Assembly: GCF_003574355.1 (NCBI RefSeq)
Contig: NZ_QWLB01000026.1
Span: 1-49,834 of the forward strand
Length of the DNA: 49,834 bases
Origin: Meiothermus granaticius NBRC 107808
GTDB lineage: Bacteria; Deinococcota; Deinococci; Deinococcales; Thermaceae
Direction of reading: 5' to 3'
Shown here: in pieces, positions 7,557 to 17,789 of the stretch
How the letters are laid out: each line of letters opens with the position of its first letter
How positions within the stretch are numbered: position 1 is the stretch's first letter
The notes under the pieces: generated by a model
What the model was told of the DNA's origin: nothing
Databases searched by the model: none
What the model saw: only the letters and a program-made list of their open reading frames with translations
Made by a program: the position numbers and the translations under genes

Positions 7557-8765
7557 CTACAACAGCTGAGCCTCGGGTTTGACCAGCGAGAGTGGGCCGG
7601 TAGCACCATCCATGAAGACCTCGAGGTTGAGGCTGGGTTCCTGCCCGGCCAAAGCCGCCACCAGGTTGAGCCGGGCCAGGAGCGGCGACTCCGCCAGCCA
7701 ACTCATCCCGCCATCCCAACCCTTCACGGTGGGGGGATCGAAGGGAACCTGCCCCATGGTGGCCAACAGTCCGAGCAATCGGCCCGAGGCTTTGCCGTCG
7801 TCTTTGCCGATGAGGGGCCGGGTCTGCCCGGCCGCATAGAGCAGCCCGACCACGTACTCGAGCGGACTCTTGACGATCGAGGCCCGGTGTGCTGGAGCGT
7901 AGAACTCCGGATGGGTGAAGAGCCAGCGCAAAAACTCCCGGGTTCCGCTGCTCTGGAGCACCTTAGCCCCCTCGCTCACCAAGGGCGCGGGGGGCTGGGG
8001 ATCAAGGTAATAAGCCAGCAACTTGCGTCCGATAAAGGCATAGGTCTGTGGGTGGCGGGTCAGAATCTCCAGCACCTCGTCGCCGCTCTCAACCGGCTGC
8101 CCTAGGAAGCTTTTGGAGCCGGTGTCGTGCCAGTTTTTGCGGAAGAAGAACTCGAAAGCCTCGTTGGGATCACGCATCTTGCCGCCCTTGCCGCTGGGCA
8201 GCCGCACGGTCCAGCCGGTGAAGGCCCGGGCCGATTCCTGCACGTCCTTCTCGCTGTAGAACCCCGGCCCCAGGGTGTACAACTCCATCAGCTCTCGAGC
8301 CCAGTTTTCGTTGGGGTGTTCCTTGCGGCTCTCGGCGTTGTTGAGGTAGAGCAGCATCATGGGGTTATGGGCCACCGCCTTCAGCAGCTCCCCCAAGGGG
8401 CCGTATCCCTGGGTACGGAAGGTGGCGAACTGCGCCCAGACATCGCTGCCCTGGGCCCCCATGGTCTCGCGGAACTCTGAGGTGAAGTGGCCATGCCAAA
8501 ACAACACCAGCCGTTCGGCGGCGGGGGTAGGGGTGTTGAGCCAGTGGGTGAGCCAGAGCTGGGTGAGCTGGCGCTGCTGCTCCCCGCGCTCACTGCTCGA
8601 GACCTCGGTTTTGAAAGCGGGGGCGGGGGTGGGGTCTTGCAGCAGCGAGTCCACCGCCGCCTCGAGGCCCAGCTCGCTGAGCCGACGGGCTTCTTCTGCT
8701 CGCCCTCGAGCAGCAGCGCGCCGCAGCAGGTGGACGGCGTCGGGGTAGCTCAGGGGCTTAGCCAT
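7557..8765 (-). CDS. DUF1800 protein
   Basis: The 402-residue protein starts AKPLSYPDAVHLLRRAAARG, the N-terminal block of DUF1800, and contains LVLFWHGHFTSEF, the NAESRKEHPNENWARELMELYTLG block, the YTEKDVQESARAFTGW-like block, and a C-terminal NLVAALAGQE-type end. DUF1800 genes are regularly found just upstream of DUF1501 genes, as here, and the pair is thought to act together at the cell surface, but no activity is established. No signal peptide is obvious at the chosen ATG, and the ribosome-binding site is weak (AAGGA about 16 bases upstream), so the start could be wrong. Confidence 0.85.
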   Translation of the reverse strand: MAKPLSYPDAVHLLRRAAARGRAEEARRLSELGLEAAVDSLLQDPTPAPAFKTEVSSSERGEQQRQLTQLWLTHWLNTPTPAAERLVLFWHGHFTSEFRETMGAQGSDVWAQFATFRTQGYGPLGELLKAVAHNPMMLLYLNNAESRKEHPNENWARELMELYTLGPGFYSEKDVQESARAFTGWTVRLPSGKGGKMRDPNEAFEFFFRKNWHDTGSKSFLGQPVESGDEVLEILTRHPQTYAFIGRKLLAYYLDPQPPAPLVSEGAKVLQSSGTREFLRWLFTHPEFYAPAHRASIVKSPLEYVVGLLYAAGQTRPLIGKDDGKASGRLLGLLATMGQVPFDPPTVKGWDGGMSWLAESPLLARLNLVAALAGQEPSLNLEVFMDGATGPLSLVKPEAQLL

Positions 8766-8896
8766 AGGGGTGCCGGATTCCTTTCATGACGCTCAAGATG
8801 GAGCAAGTCACTGAAACAGATACCGGCCCTACCTGAAACCAATCTTAAGCTTAAATCGGCTTCCGCCGGAGAATGGCGAGGGTTGGGGAGGGCGGC

Positions 8897-9628
8897 TCAA
8901 GCCGACCGGCGCTCGCTGTGGGCTTGGGGCCGGTACCACTGGGCCTCGAGCCACTCGGGCAACTCCCCGATGGAGCGGAGCTGGGTATAGGCCTTAGGCC
9001 GGAGGTTTTCCAGCTGGACGTGCTCGTAGGCCCAGAGCTGGGGCGAGGGGATGTGGACCGCCTGGGCCCCTAGCTCGAGCGGCGGCAGGATGTCTGAGCG
9101 CAGGCTGTTGCCCACCATGACAAACTGTTCGGGGCGGATGCCGCAGCGCCGCAGAATCTTGCCGTAGGTATGGGTGTTTTTCTCGCTCACCACCTCGATG
9201 TGGCGGAAGTACTGGGCCAGGCCCGAACGCAGAATTTTGCTCTCTTGATCGAAGAGATCCCCCTTGGTGATGAGCAGCAGGGGGTAATCCCCTGAGAGCT
9301 CGTCCAGCACGGCCTCCACCTCGGGCAGCACCTCCACCGGGGCCCCGAGCATCTCCTTGGCCAGCTCGAGCAGGGCGTGGATGTCCTGGGCCGAGATTCG
9401 CCCACCGGTGAGCTGGATCGCGGTCTCAACCATCGAGAGGGCAAAGCTCTTGACCCCATAGCCATAGTGGGGCAGGTTGCTGACCTCGGTTTCGTACAGG
9501 TGGTTGCCGTCGTAGGTGTCTCCCAGATAGGCCTGCATCAGGGCTTTGAACCGCTCCTGGGCCGCGCAGAAGTGGGTCTCGTTGTGCCAGAGGGTGTCGT
9601 CGGCGTCGAAGGCGATGAACTCGAGCAT
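8897..9628 (-). CDS. HAD-superfamily hydrolase
   Basis: From the ATG at 9628 the protein has 243 residues and opens MLEFIAFDADDTLWHNE, HAD motif I with the nucleophile Asp and the DxD pair. Motif II is LLLITKGD, motif III a Lys in the SEKNTHTYGKIL region, and motif IV MVGNSLRSDILPPLELG. This is the pattern of small phosphatases of the YjjG/2-haloacid dehalogenase group; the substrate is not known. The longer frame to 9724 adds residues before motif I that do not fit. It lies 71 bases after the AlkA-type gene on the same strand. Confidence 0.85.
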   Translation of the reverse strand: MLEFIAFDADDTLWHNETHFCAAQERFKALMQAYLGDTYDGNHLYETEVSNLPHYGYGVKSFALSMVETAIQLTGGRISAQDIHALLELAKEMLGAPVEVLPEVEAVLDELSGDYPLLLITKGDLFDQESKILRSGLAQYFRHIEVVSEKNTHTYGKILRRCGIRPEQFVMVGNSLRSDILPPLELGAQAVHIPSPQLWAYEHVQLENLRPKAYTQLRSIGELPEWLEAQWYRPQAHSERRSA

Positions 9629-9699
9629 GGCTGCACCAACCTTGAGCTCGAGTGTAGGACGAATGTCCCTACCCCCTCGGGTTATCTGACCCAGGGAGG

Positions 9700-10311
9700 T
9701 TAGGGGGTTTCCAGCACCCGCCACAGGTACCAGGCGGCGTGGCTACGGTGGGGTTGAAAGCGTTCCCCCAGGGCCTCGAGGCCCTGCCGGTCTAAGGGAC
9801 CATAGAGCCGCTCCGCGCCTTTGCGCACGCCCAAGTCCAGGATGGGCCAGACATCGGGGCGACCCAGACCAAACATCAGATACATCTGCGCGGTCCACAC
9901 CCCAATTCCCTTGACCTGGATCAGCCGCGCGACGATCTCCCCATCGGGGAGCCCTTCCAGCCCCTCGAGCCCGCCCCTTAGGGCAAAATGCGAGAGATCC
10001 CGGATGTAGGCGGCTTTGGCTTTGGATAGGCCCAGGGCCTGGAGTTCTTGGCCCTCGGCCACCCCAAGCACCTCGGGCTGGAGGGGAAAGCGGGCCTCGA
10101 GGCGCCGCCAGATGGTCTCGGCGGCTTTCCCGGAAAGCTGCTGCCCCACAATGGAGCTCACCAAGGTGCGAAAGGCCGGCTGGATTTTCACCGGGTTGGG
10201 GTGGAAGGGGGCTGGGCCGTGGAGGGCACGCAGGGTTTGCATGTGCGGGTCGCTGAAGATCACTCCACCCCCGGAGGCGGGGCTTTGGGCCTTTGGCTTG
10301 GGAGGTTTCAT
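9700..10311 (-). CDS. DNA-3-methyladenine glycosylase (AlkA/MAG type, HhH-GPD)
   Basis: The 203-residue protein shows the HhH-GPD fold: FRTLVSSIVGQQLSGKAAETIW, then the hairpin VKGIGVWTAQMYLMF, and the catalytic Asp in WPILDLGVRKG. Members excise 3-methyladenine and other alkylated bases as monofunctional glycosylases. The ATG at 10311 leaves a 17-base gap after the aminopeptidase stop. A longer frame to a GTG at 10353 overlaps that gene and has its only purine-rich stretch directly against the start codon, so it is less likely. There is no Cys cluster, so it is not an iron-sulfur member of the superfamily. Confidence 0.88.
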   Translation of the reverse strand: MKPPKPKAQSPASGGGVIFSDPHMQTLRALHGPAPFHPNPVKIQPAFRTLVSSIVGQQLSGKAAETIWRRLEARFPLQPEVLGVAEGQELQALGLSKAKAAYIRDLSHFALRGGLEGLEGLPDGEIVARLIQVKGIGVWTAQMYLMFGLGRPDVWPILDLGVRKGAERLYGPLDRQGLEALGERFQPHRSHAAWYLWRVLETP

Positions 10312-10328
10312 GAGAGGAAAGCTGGCTC

Positions 10329-11573
10329 CTATGAAGAGGGAAGCGCGACCCACTCCCCGCTGCGCATGATCGGCTCGGATCGTCCATCGGAGGAGATTCC
10401 ATCCACCTCCACCTGGTCTGAACCGATCATCCAGTCCACATGGATCAGGCTTTGGTTGTAGCCCCGGGCCCGGCGCTCGGCCTCGCTGGCGCCCTCAAAG
10501 CCCTCGAGGTTTTCCACATAGGCCCGACCCAAGGCGATGTGGCTGGCGGCGTTCTCGTCGAGGAGGCTGTTGTAGAAGAGGATCCCGGTCTGGGCTACCG
10601 GGGAGCTGTGGGGTACCAGGGCCACCTCGCCCAATCGGCGGGCCCCCTCATCGGTCTCGAGCAGCTTCTCCAGCACCTCCTGCCCCTGCCGGGCCTGGAC
10701 CTCTACGGCCTGCCCTGCCTCGAAGCGCACCCGGATGCCCTCGAGCACCTGCCCCCGCAGCGAGAGGGGCTTGGTCGCGCTGACCCACCCTTCCACCCGC
10801 TCACGGTGGGGCATGGTGAAGACCTCCTCGGTGGGCAGGTTGGGCAGGCAGCGCACCCCATTCTTGGCCACCCCGCTGCCTCCAGCCCACAGGTGCCCCT
10901 CCGCCAGCCCCACCTGTAGGTCGGTTCCCGGCCCGCGGAAATGCAGGGCGGCGTAGCGCTTGGCATTGAGCCACCGTATGCGGGTTTGCAGCTCGGCGTC
11001 GTGAGCCTGCCAGGCTGCGATGGGGTCGGCGGTGTTGATCCTCGAGGTTTGGAAGATAGCCTCCCATAGGCGTTCCATGGCCTGAACCTCGTCCAGCTGG
11101 GGGAACACCAGCTTGGCCCACTCGGGCGAGGCATGAGACACGATGGACCAGTTCACCGCAAAGCCCGAGATCAGCTCGGAGATACGGTGGCCAGCCTGGG
11201 CCTGGGCCCGGCTATGGATGGCGATTTTTTCGGGATCCACGTCTTTGAGCAAGGCGGGATTATCGCCATAGATGGCCAGCCGTGCCGCGCCTTCTTGGTG
11301 GGCCCGGGCGATGGCGTCCATGTACCATCCTGGGGCGTACTCGAGCGCCCTCTGAGAGCCGTAGCGATACCGGGCCAACACATTTTGCTCATCCCCGTAC
11401 ATCACCGCCACGTTTTTGGCCCCAGCCTTGTAGGCCTCGGCCACGATCCGGCGTACCAGCCCGGCCTCGTTCAGGTTGGCGGTGATGATCAGCTCCTGCT
11501 CCGGTTGCAGGTTGACCCCGATCTTAACCGTGATCTCGGCCAGTTTTTGTAGGCGTGCTTCAAAGTGTTCCAC
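10329..11573 (-). CDS. Aminopeptidase of peptidase family M29 (AmpT/AmpS)
   Basis: The 414-residue protein matches the Thermus aminopeptidase T family along its length. Candidate metal ligands are the Glu residues in LPTEEVFTMP and GEVALVPHSSP, His in NAASHIALG, and the His-x-Asp of HVDWMIGSDQ near the C-terminus. M29 enzymes are dimeric two-metal exopeptidases with broad specificity and are cytoplasmic; no signal peptide is present. Translation starts at GTG 11573, 6 bases after a TAAAGT box, so the transcript is probably leaderless. The AlkA-type and HAD genes follow closely and may be cotranscribed. Confidence 0.92.
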   Translation of the reverse strand: MEHFEARLQKLAEITVKIGVNLQPEQELIITANLNEAGLVRRIVAEAYKAGAKNVAVMYGDEQNVLARYRYGSQRALEYAPGWYMDAIARAHQEGAARLAIYGDNPALLKDVDPEKIAIHSRAQAQAGHRISELISGFAVNWSIVSHASPEWAKLVFPQLDEVQAMERLWEAIFQTSRINTADPIAAWQAHDAELQTRIRWLNAKRYAALHFRGPGTDLQVGLAEGHLWAGGSGVAKNGVRCLPNLPTEEVFTMPHRERVEGWVSATKPLSLRGQVLEGIRVRFEAGQAVEVQARQGQEVLEKLLETDEGARRLGEVALVPHSSPVAQTGILFYNSLLDENAASHIALGRAYVENLEGFEGASEAERRARGYNQSLIHVDWMIGSDQVEVDGISSDGRSEPIMRSGEWVALPSS

Positions 11574-11579
11574 CCCCCC

Positions 11580-11585
11580 ACTTTA
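11580..11585 (-). promoter_or_regulatory. TAAAGT -10 box of the aminopeptidase gene
   Basis: The minus-strand TAAAGT lies 6 bases before the GTG start at 11573. No good -35 was recognised. Confidence 0.45.
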
Positions 11586-11612
11586 CCCGAGTCCGGTTGA
11601 GGGAACCCGCTC

Positions 11613-11642
11613 TTGACGCCGTGCGTGAGGCCAGGCTACCCT
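11613..11642 (+). promoter_or_regulatory. Promoter of the trp leader and trpBA operon
   Basis: TTGACG (11613-11618), an 18-base spacer and TACCCT (11637-11642) make a good -35/-10 pair. The leader ATG begins only 7 bases after the -10, so the mRNA should start at or next to that ATG. Confidence 0.65.
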
Positions 11643-11648
11643 AACCCC

Positions 11649-11732
11649 ATGCGCCCGCGAACCCCCCGCAGCTACAAGTGGCACCACCAGCGCTGGTGGT
11701 GCTGGTGGTTGGGGGACCGCACCCACGGCTAA
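11649..11732 (+). CDS. trpL: Trp leader peptide of the trpBA operon, 27 residues
   Basis: A 27-codon frame with five Trp codons (W11, W16, W17, W19, W20), grouped as WHHQRWWCWW, ends at TAA 11730-11732. A Trp-rich short peptide ahead of tryptophan synthase genes is the classic sensor of an attenuator: ribosomes stall on the Trp codons when charged tRNA-Trp is scarce. The codons for W16-W20 lie in and just after the right arm of a 22-base palindrome, and a terminator-like hairpin follows before trpB. The ATG stands 6 bases after the -10 box, so the peptide is probably translated from a leaderless mRNA. It has no ribosome-binding site. Confidence 0.8.
   Translation: MRPRTPRSYKWHHQRWWCWWLGDRTHG
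11681..11702 (+). promoter_or_regulatory. Palindromic hairpin covering the Trp codons (attenuator stem 1:2)
   Basis: The 22 bases are a perfect palindrome: GCACCACCAGC followed by its reverse complement GCTGGTGGTGC. The right arm encodes part of the tandem Trp codons, so a stalled ribosome would melt this stem. Confidence 0.6.
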
Positions 11733-11746
11733 ACGCTCGTACCGGT

Positions 11747-11785
11747 AGGGCTCGAGACCGTTTGGCCTCGAGCCCTTAGCCTTTT
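11747..11785 (+). terminator. trp attenuator terminator hairpin
   Basis: AGGGCTCGAG (11747-11756) pairs perfectly with CTCGAGCCCT (11767-11776); the loop can pair further (CC with GG). The stem is followed by TAGCCTTTT, ending just before the trpB ribosome-binding site. An alternative antiterminator could not be settled by eye. Confidence 0.6.
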
Positions 11786-11798
11786 ATGGAGGTAAACC

Positions 11799-14307
<2,509 letters not shown>

Positions 14308-14324
14308 GGACTAAACCGCAAACG

Positions 14325-16010
14325 CTACCACAGCCGTTGCCCCGGTACCGGATTCATATGGGTGAACATCTGTAGCAGCACCGGGCCATAAGCCAGCACC
14401 ACCAACACCACCGCTACCCCGAACCAAAACCACACCCGGTCGGTCAGGGCGGCCAGACCGCTGCCCTCTGGGTCGGAGAGCACCTGGGTGAAGGGAACCT
14501 CGGGCATCACCCGGCTGGGGTCACGCTGCTTTTGCAGCAGGGTGGCGAAGATCACATAGAAGAAGAAGAGGGTGGCGATGGTGAGGATGATTCCGGCGAT
14601 GGCGTTGAGGGTCATCCAGGTGCCGCTGTCCTTGTAGGCCTCCATCGCGGTAGGAGAGCCTGCGATAAAGGCCCGCCGGGGGACCTGGTACAACCAGCCC
14701 ATCCAGTGCAGGGCAAAGGTCATGATGAACATCCCCAAGAACCACATCCACTGTGAAGCCACCGCATAACCCCGTCCCACCAGGGGTTTGCCGGTGAGGT
14801 GGGGGATCAGCCAGAAGGCCGTGCCCATCGCCCCCATGGTGACCAGAGTGGCCACTTGCAGGTGGAAGTGCCCAGGAATCCAGGTGGTGTTGTGGATGCC
14901 CTGGTTGAGGGTGAAGCTGGCATTTACGATTCCGCCCGCCCCCCCTGGAATAAAGGCCAGGAAGCCCAATATAAACGCCAGCACGGTGGGGTTATCCCAG
15001 GGGAGGGCCCTGATCCATCCGAACCAACCTTTGCCCCCACGGGCTCGTCCGGCGTTCTCCAGGCTGGCCGCGATGGTAAAGGCGGTGGCCAAGCTGGGTA
15101 CGGCCACCATCATGGTCAAAACCATGTGGATGAACTTCCAGGTAGGGGAGATGCCGGGGTCGGAGAATTGGTGGTGGAACCCCACCGGGGTTGAGAACAA
15201 CAAGAACAGCAGGAAGACCAGTCGAGCCAGGGGGTCAGAGACCAGCTTTCCACCGGCCAATCGGGGCAAGGTGGTATAGGCCAGGGTATAGACCGGCAGC
15301 AGCCAGAAATACACGATCGGGTGCCCGGTAAACCAGAATAGGGTGCGCATCAGGAGTGGGTCCACCCCGCTGATCAGGCCGAGCGACCAGGGGATCAAGA
15401 AGACCGCTACCTCCACAACCAATCCCAGCGAGCACAGGAGCCACATCAGCCAGAAGGTTACGGCCATGTAGGTTGCGAGGGGGGTCAGCTTTCCGGGGTT
15501 CTGGCGCTTCCAGCGGGTCCACATCTCGATCGTCAAGAAGGCGGTAACCCAGCTCGAGAGCACGAAGATCGCGGCCCCAACGTAGAAAGCCCAGTGGGCT
15601 TCTAAGGGGGGATAGAAGGTATACAGCACTGAAGCGGCGTTGGAAAGCACCGCCAGAGCGGTGATCAGAAGGCCAATTAGGGCCATCCACCACGAGATCC
15701 AGGCCCAGGTCAGGTTGGGCCGCAGGCCTAGTTCCCTCGAGGGCAGGTAGAGCATTATGGCTTGCCCAAAGAGCTGGGTGAATACGATCGCGTTGAGCAC
15801 CCCGTGTACGGTCAGCCCCTGATAATACGACTGGATCATGGGCTTGAGCACCCGGTAGAGGTCAATCCCAGCATAGTTGAAGGCCTGCAACGGGCCGAAG
15901 AGGGTTCCTACCAGCAAGGCCGCAAACCCCAACACCAGCATGTAGAGGGTGAGCTTTTTCTCTGGGTTACCCGCGTAGGCATCGTATCTTGAGAGGCTTT
16001 GTACGGCCAT
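14325..16010 (-). CDS. cbaA: Cytochrome ba3 oxidase subunit I
   Basis: The 561-residue, 12-13-helix membrane protein is the B-type heme-copper oxidase subunit I. His69 (TVHGVLN) and the second His of GHFHLQ bind the low-spin heme. GHPIVYFWLLPVY holds the CuB His and the cross-linked Tyr, HHQF holds two CuB His, and GHFH provides the heme a3 His. Like Thermus ba3 it lacks the D-channel residues of A-type enzymes. It reduces O2 to water with proton pumping and is typically favoured at low oxygen. The gene starts 3 bases after the cbaB stop. Confidence 0.96.
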   Translation of the reverse strand: MAVQSLSRYDAYAGNPEKKLTLYMLVLGFAALLVGTLFGPLQAFNYAGIDLYRVLKPMIQSYYQGLTVHGVLNAIVFTQLFGQAIMLYLPSRELGLRPNLTWAWISWWMALIGLLITALAVLSNAASVLYTFYPPLEAHWAFYVGAAIFVLSSWVTAFLTIEMWTRWKRQNPGKLTPLATYMAVTFWLMWLLCSLGLVVEVAVFLIPWSLGLISGVDPLLMRTLFWFTGHPIVYFWLLPVYTLAYTTLPRLAGGKLVSDPLARLVFLLFLLFSTPVGFHHQFSDPGISPTWKFIHMVLTMMVAVPSLATAFTIAASLENAGRARGGKGWFGWIRALPWDNPTVLAFILGFLAFIPGGAGGIVNASFTLNQGIHNTTWIPGHFHLQVATLVTMGAMGTAFWLIPHLTGKPLVGRGYAVASQWMWFLGMFIMTFALHWMGWLYQVPRRAFIAGSPTAMEAYKDSGTWMTLNAIAGIILTIATLFFFYVIFATLLQKQRDPSRVMPEVPFTQVLSDPEGSGLAALTDRVWFWFGVAVVLVVLAYGPVLLQMFTHMNPVPGQRLW

Positions 16011-16013
16011 CGC

Positions 16014-16496
16014 TTATTCCTCCACGACGATCTTGGAAATCATGTTGGCATGGCCGATCCCACAGTACTCGTTGCAGAGCACCTGGTATTGACCTGCTCG
16101 GTTGAACACGGTGCTGACCTGAGCCACCTCACCGGGGATCACTTCCACGTTGATGTTGGTGTTCTGTACGTTGAATCCATGCACCACATCAGGGCTGGTG
16201 ATGTAGAAGGTCACCTTGGTGCCTTTTTTCACCCGTACCTCTGAAGGCAGGTACCCAAAGGCAAAAGCCTGCATATGGACCACGTACTCGTTGCCCACTT
16301 GTTCGACCCTGGGATTGGCGAACTCCCCCTGGGTGCGCACCTTGGTGGCATCAATCCGGCTGACCCCAATGGGGACGGTGCCGCCTTGGTTAACCAAGGT
16401 GTAGCCCACCAAGAGGATGAACACCACCACCATGACCAGGCCGAACGTCAGCCAGCCTCGCTCGTAGCGCTCGATCGTATTGTGATTGTCGTCCAT
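16014..16496 (-). CDS. cbaB: Cytochrome ba3 oxidase subunit II (CuA protein)
   Basis: The 160-residue protein has one N-terminal membrane helix (about 14-36) and a cupredoxin domain outside. All CuA ligands are present: His106, Cys141, Glu143 (backbone), Cys145, His149 and Met152 in CNEYCGIGHANM. It accepts electrons from cytochrome c552 and passes them to heme b of subunit I. It lies between cbaD (4-base gap) and cbaA (3-base gap) in one operon. Confidence 0.96.
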   Translation of the reverse strand: MDDNHNTIERYERGWLTFGLVMVVVFILLVGYTLVNQGGTVPIGVSRIDATKVRTQGEFANPRVEQVGNEYVVHMQAFAFGYLPSEVRVKKGTKVTFYITSPDVVHGFNVQNTNINVEVIPGEVAQVSTVFNRAGQYQVLCNEYCGIGHANMISKIVVEE

Positions 16497-16500
16497 AGGG

Positions 16501-16611
16501 CTAGCCTCGAGAAAGGTGTAGGTAGTAGGTGAAAAACCAGAAGGTCAGGATGAACACTGTGACCACCCCAACCACCAGCAACGCTCCGATGGGTCGTTTT
16601 TCTTCGTTCAC
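16501..16611 (-). CDS. cbaD: Cytochrome ba3 oxidase subunit IIa
   Basis: A 36-residue single-helix protein starting with GTG at 16611, with AGGAGG 6 bases upstream. It opens MNEEKRPIGALLVVG and continues with a hydrophobic helix ending in YYLHLSRG. The Thermus thermophilus subunit IIa is 34 residues with the same plan (charged N-terminus EEKPKGAL, one helix, ending in ARG). In the Thermus structure it supplies the helix missing from the one-helix subunit II. It is the first gene of the operon and is below the length that automatic gene calling often accepts. Confidence 0.88.
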   Translation of the reverse strand: MNEEKRPIGALLVVGVVTVFILTFWFFTYYLHLSRG

Positions 16612-16716
16612 GCACTCCTCCTGTGGCCCGTACATAACCCCAAGGAAACTATGGCTTTTCTGTTACCAAACCATTACCACGATAGCTTATCTAACTTCCG
16701 GAAGGGATAGGAAATA

Positions 16717-16758
16717 AGAATTTCACGAGCATTATTTATCGTGAAAATAATCACTTTT
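16717..16758 (-). repeat. AT-rich dispersed element, copy A
   Basis: Read on the minus strand this 42-base element contains GTGATTATTTTCAC and then TTTCACGA, ten bases, TCGTGAAA. It matches copy C (36190-36232) at 32 of the first 39 positions and shares the exact 14-mer TTATTTTCACGATA with copy B (28991-29004). It lies after the recombinase stop and upstream of cbaD. As a hairpin followed by TTCTTATTT it could also end the recombinase transcript. Confidence 0.6.
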
Positions 16759-16762
16759 AGTT

Positions 16763-17734
16763 CTACCAATCATCCAACGTATCCCGGAGATCATCGGTAG
16801 GGAGCTGGGCATAGGTGCGGGTGACATTGGTGTCGGAGTGCCCCAGATGCTTGGCCACTCGAGCAATGTCTTTGACCTGCTGCATCAGCTTGGTGCCGCT
16901 GTGCTTCCGAAAGGCATGGAACCCCCGGAAGCGAACCCCCGATTGCACGATGAGCTTATCCATGCGCTTGACCGCGCCTGAGCGGCCCTTAAAGCTGAAC
17001 AGGCGCCCTCGAGCCATCCCTAAGCCTTGGCGGTAGGCCCGGAGAGCCTCGAGCAGAGAGCGGCTCATGCTGACCACCCGCTGCTTGCGTCCTTTACCCT
17101 TATTGACCCGAATGCGCCGCCGCCCTTCGTCGAGATCCTCCCACTCCAGGGCTAGGGCCTCGCTGATGCGCAACCCCCCATGGGCCAGCACCAAAATCAG
17201 CACCCGTTCCTGCGGGTCGGCAAACTCCAGCAAGGCCTCGAGTTCCTCATCGGTATAGGGCTCGCTTTTATCCCAGGGGTTGGTGTGCTCCCTGGGGATT
17301 TTCACATCGGCAAAGGGCTCGGCCTCGGTCACACCGGCCCAGCGCAGGGCCTTATAGAGCATTCGGGCCGCGGCCACCCGAGACTCCACGGTATTGATGC
17401 TTTTCCCAGCGGCCAGCAAATGGTTGATGTAAAGCTGGGGCTCGTTGCGGCGGGGGGCCAGCAGCTTCCAGGCGTTTTCGCTGCTGTAGGCCACCAACTG
17501 CTGCACCCCGGTGCGGTAGCTGCGGATGGTGTGCCTCGAGGTCAGCAGGGTGCTTTCGCCATACAGCGTTAGATAGGCCAGGACGATCTCCCAAAGCCCA
17601 GCAAAATCTTTCTGGCCGGCGGCCAAGGCGGCCTTGCGTTTGAGCTCATCCTCGGACAGGGTGGCTACTTGGCGGGCGTGGTCTAGCAGGGAGCCTTTGT
17701 ACAGCTCGAGGTCGGTGCTGGGCTGGGGGGGCAT
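16763..17734 (-). CDS. Xer-type tyrosine recombinase
   Basis: The 323-residue protein has an N-terminal SAM-like DNA-binding domain (about 42-140) and a C-terminal catalytic domain with the full set: Arg189 (HGGLRISEAL), a Lys near 214 (KGKGRKQR), His273-x-x-Arg276 (HAFRKH), His299 (LGHS) and the nucleophile Tyr308. Size and motifs fit chromosomal Xer recombinases as well as phage integrases. No phage or integron genes surround it. A perfect 11-6-11 palindrome just upstream looks like its dif target, and smc lies upstream on the same strand. It appears leaderless (TATACT box 7 bases before ATG). A housekeeping dimer-resolution role is inferred. Confidence 0.85.
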   Translation of the reverse strand: MPPQPSTDLELYKGSLLDHARQVATLSEDELKRKAALAAGQKDFAGLWEIVLAYLTLYGESTLLTSRHTIRSYRTGVQQLVAYSSENAWKLLAPRRNEPQLYINHLLAAGKSINTVESRVAAARMLYKALRWAGVTEAEPFADVKIPREHTNPWDKSEPYTDEELEALLEFADPQERVLILVLAHGGLRISEALALEWEDLDEGRRRIRVNKGKGRKQRVVSMSRSLLEALRAYRQGLGMARGRLFSFKGRSGAVKRMDKLIVQSGVRFRGFHAFRKHSGTKLMQQVKDIARVAKHLGHSDTNVTRTYAQLPTDDLRDTLDDW

Positions 17735-17741
17735 GGTCTCG

Positions 17742-17747
17742 AGTATA
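17742..17747 (-). promoter_or_regulatory. TATACT -10 box of the recombinase gene
   Basis: The minus-strand TATACT is followed by CGAGACC and the ATG at 17734. The expected -35 region falls inside the dif-like palindrome, so binding of the recombinase there could repress its own gene. Confidence 0.55.
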
Positions 17748-17750
17748 CAC

Positions 17751-17778
17751 GGTGATGATAAGGGGATTTATCATCACC
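17751..17778. other. dif: dif-like recombination site, 11-6-11
   Basis: GGTGATGATAA (17751-17761), centre GGGGAT (17762-17767), and TTATCATCACC (17768-17778): two perfectly inverted 11-base arms around 6 bases, extended by one more pair (C17750, G17779). The E. coli dif has the same 11-6-11 plan and its XerC arm GGTGCGCATAA matches the left arm at 8 of 11 positions; TTAT starts both right arms. A fully symmetric site would suit a single recombinase. The absence of a T-run makes a plain terminator less likely, but an operator is possible. Confidence 0.5.
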
Positions 17779-17789
17779 GCTCATTCTCC

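Noticed and set aside
7522-7719. N-terminal extension of the DUF1501 gene
   Set aside because: It would overlap the end of the DUF1800 gene and bury the twin-arginine signal inside the protein; the ATG at 7521 has its own ribosome site.
17750-17779. Plain intrinsic terminator for smc
   Set aside because: The stem is perfect but no T-run follows on the minus strand, the arm and centre lengths match dif, and it overlaps the recombinase promoter region; termination cannot be fully excluded.
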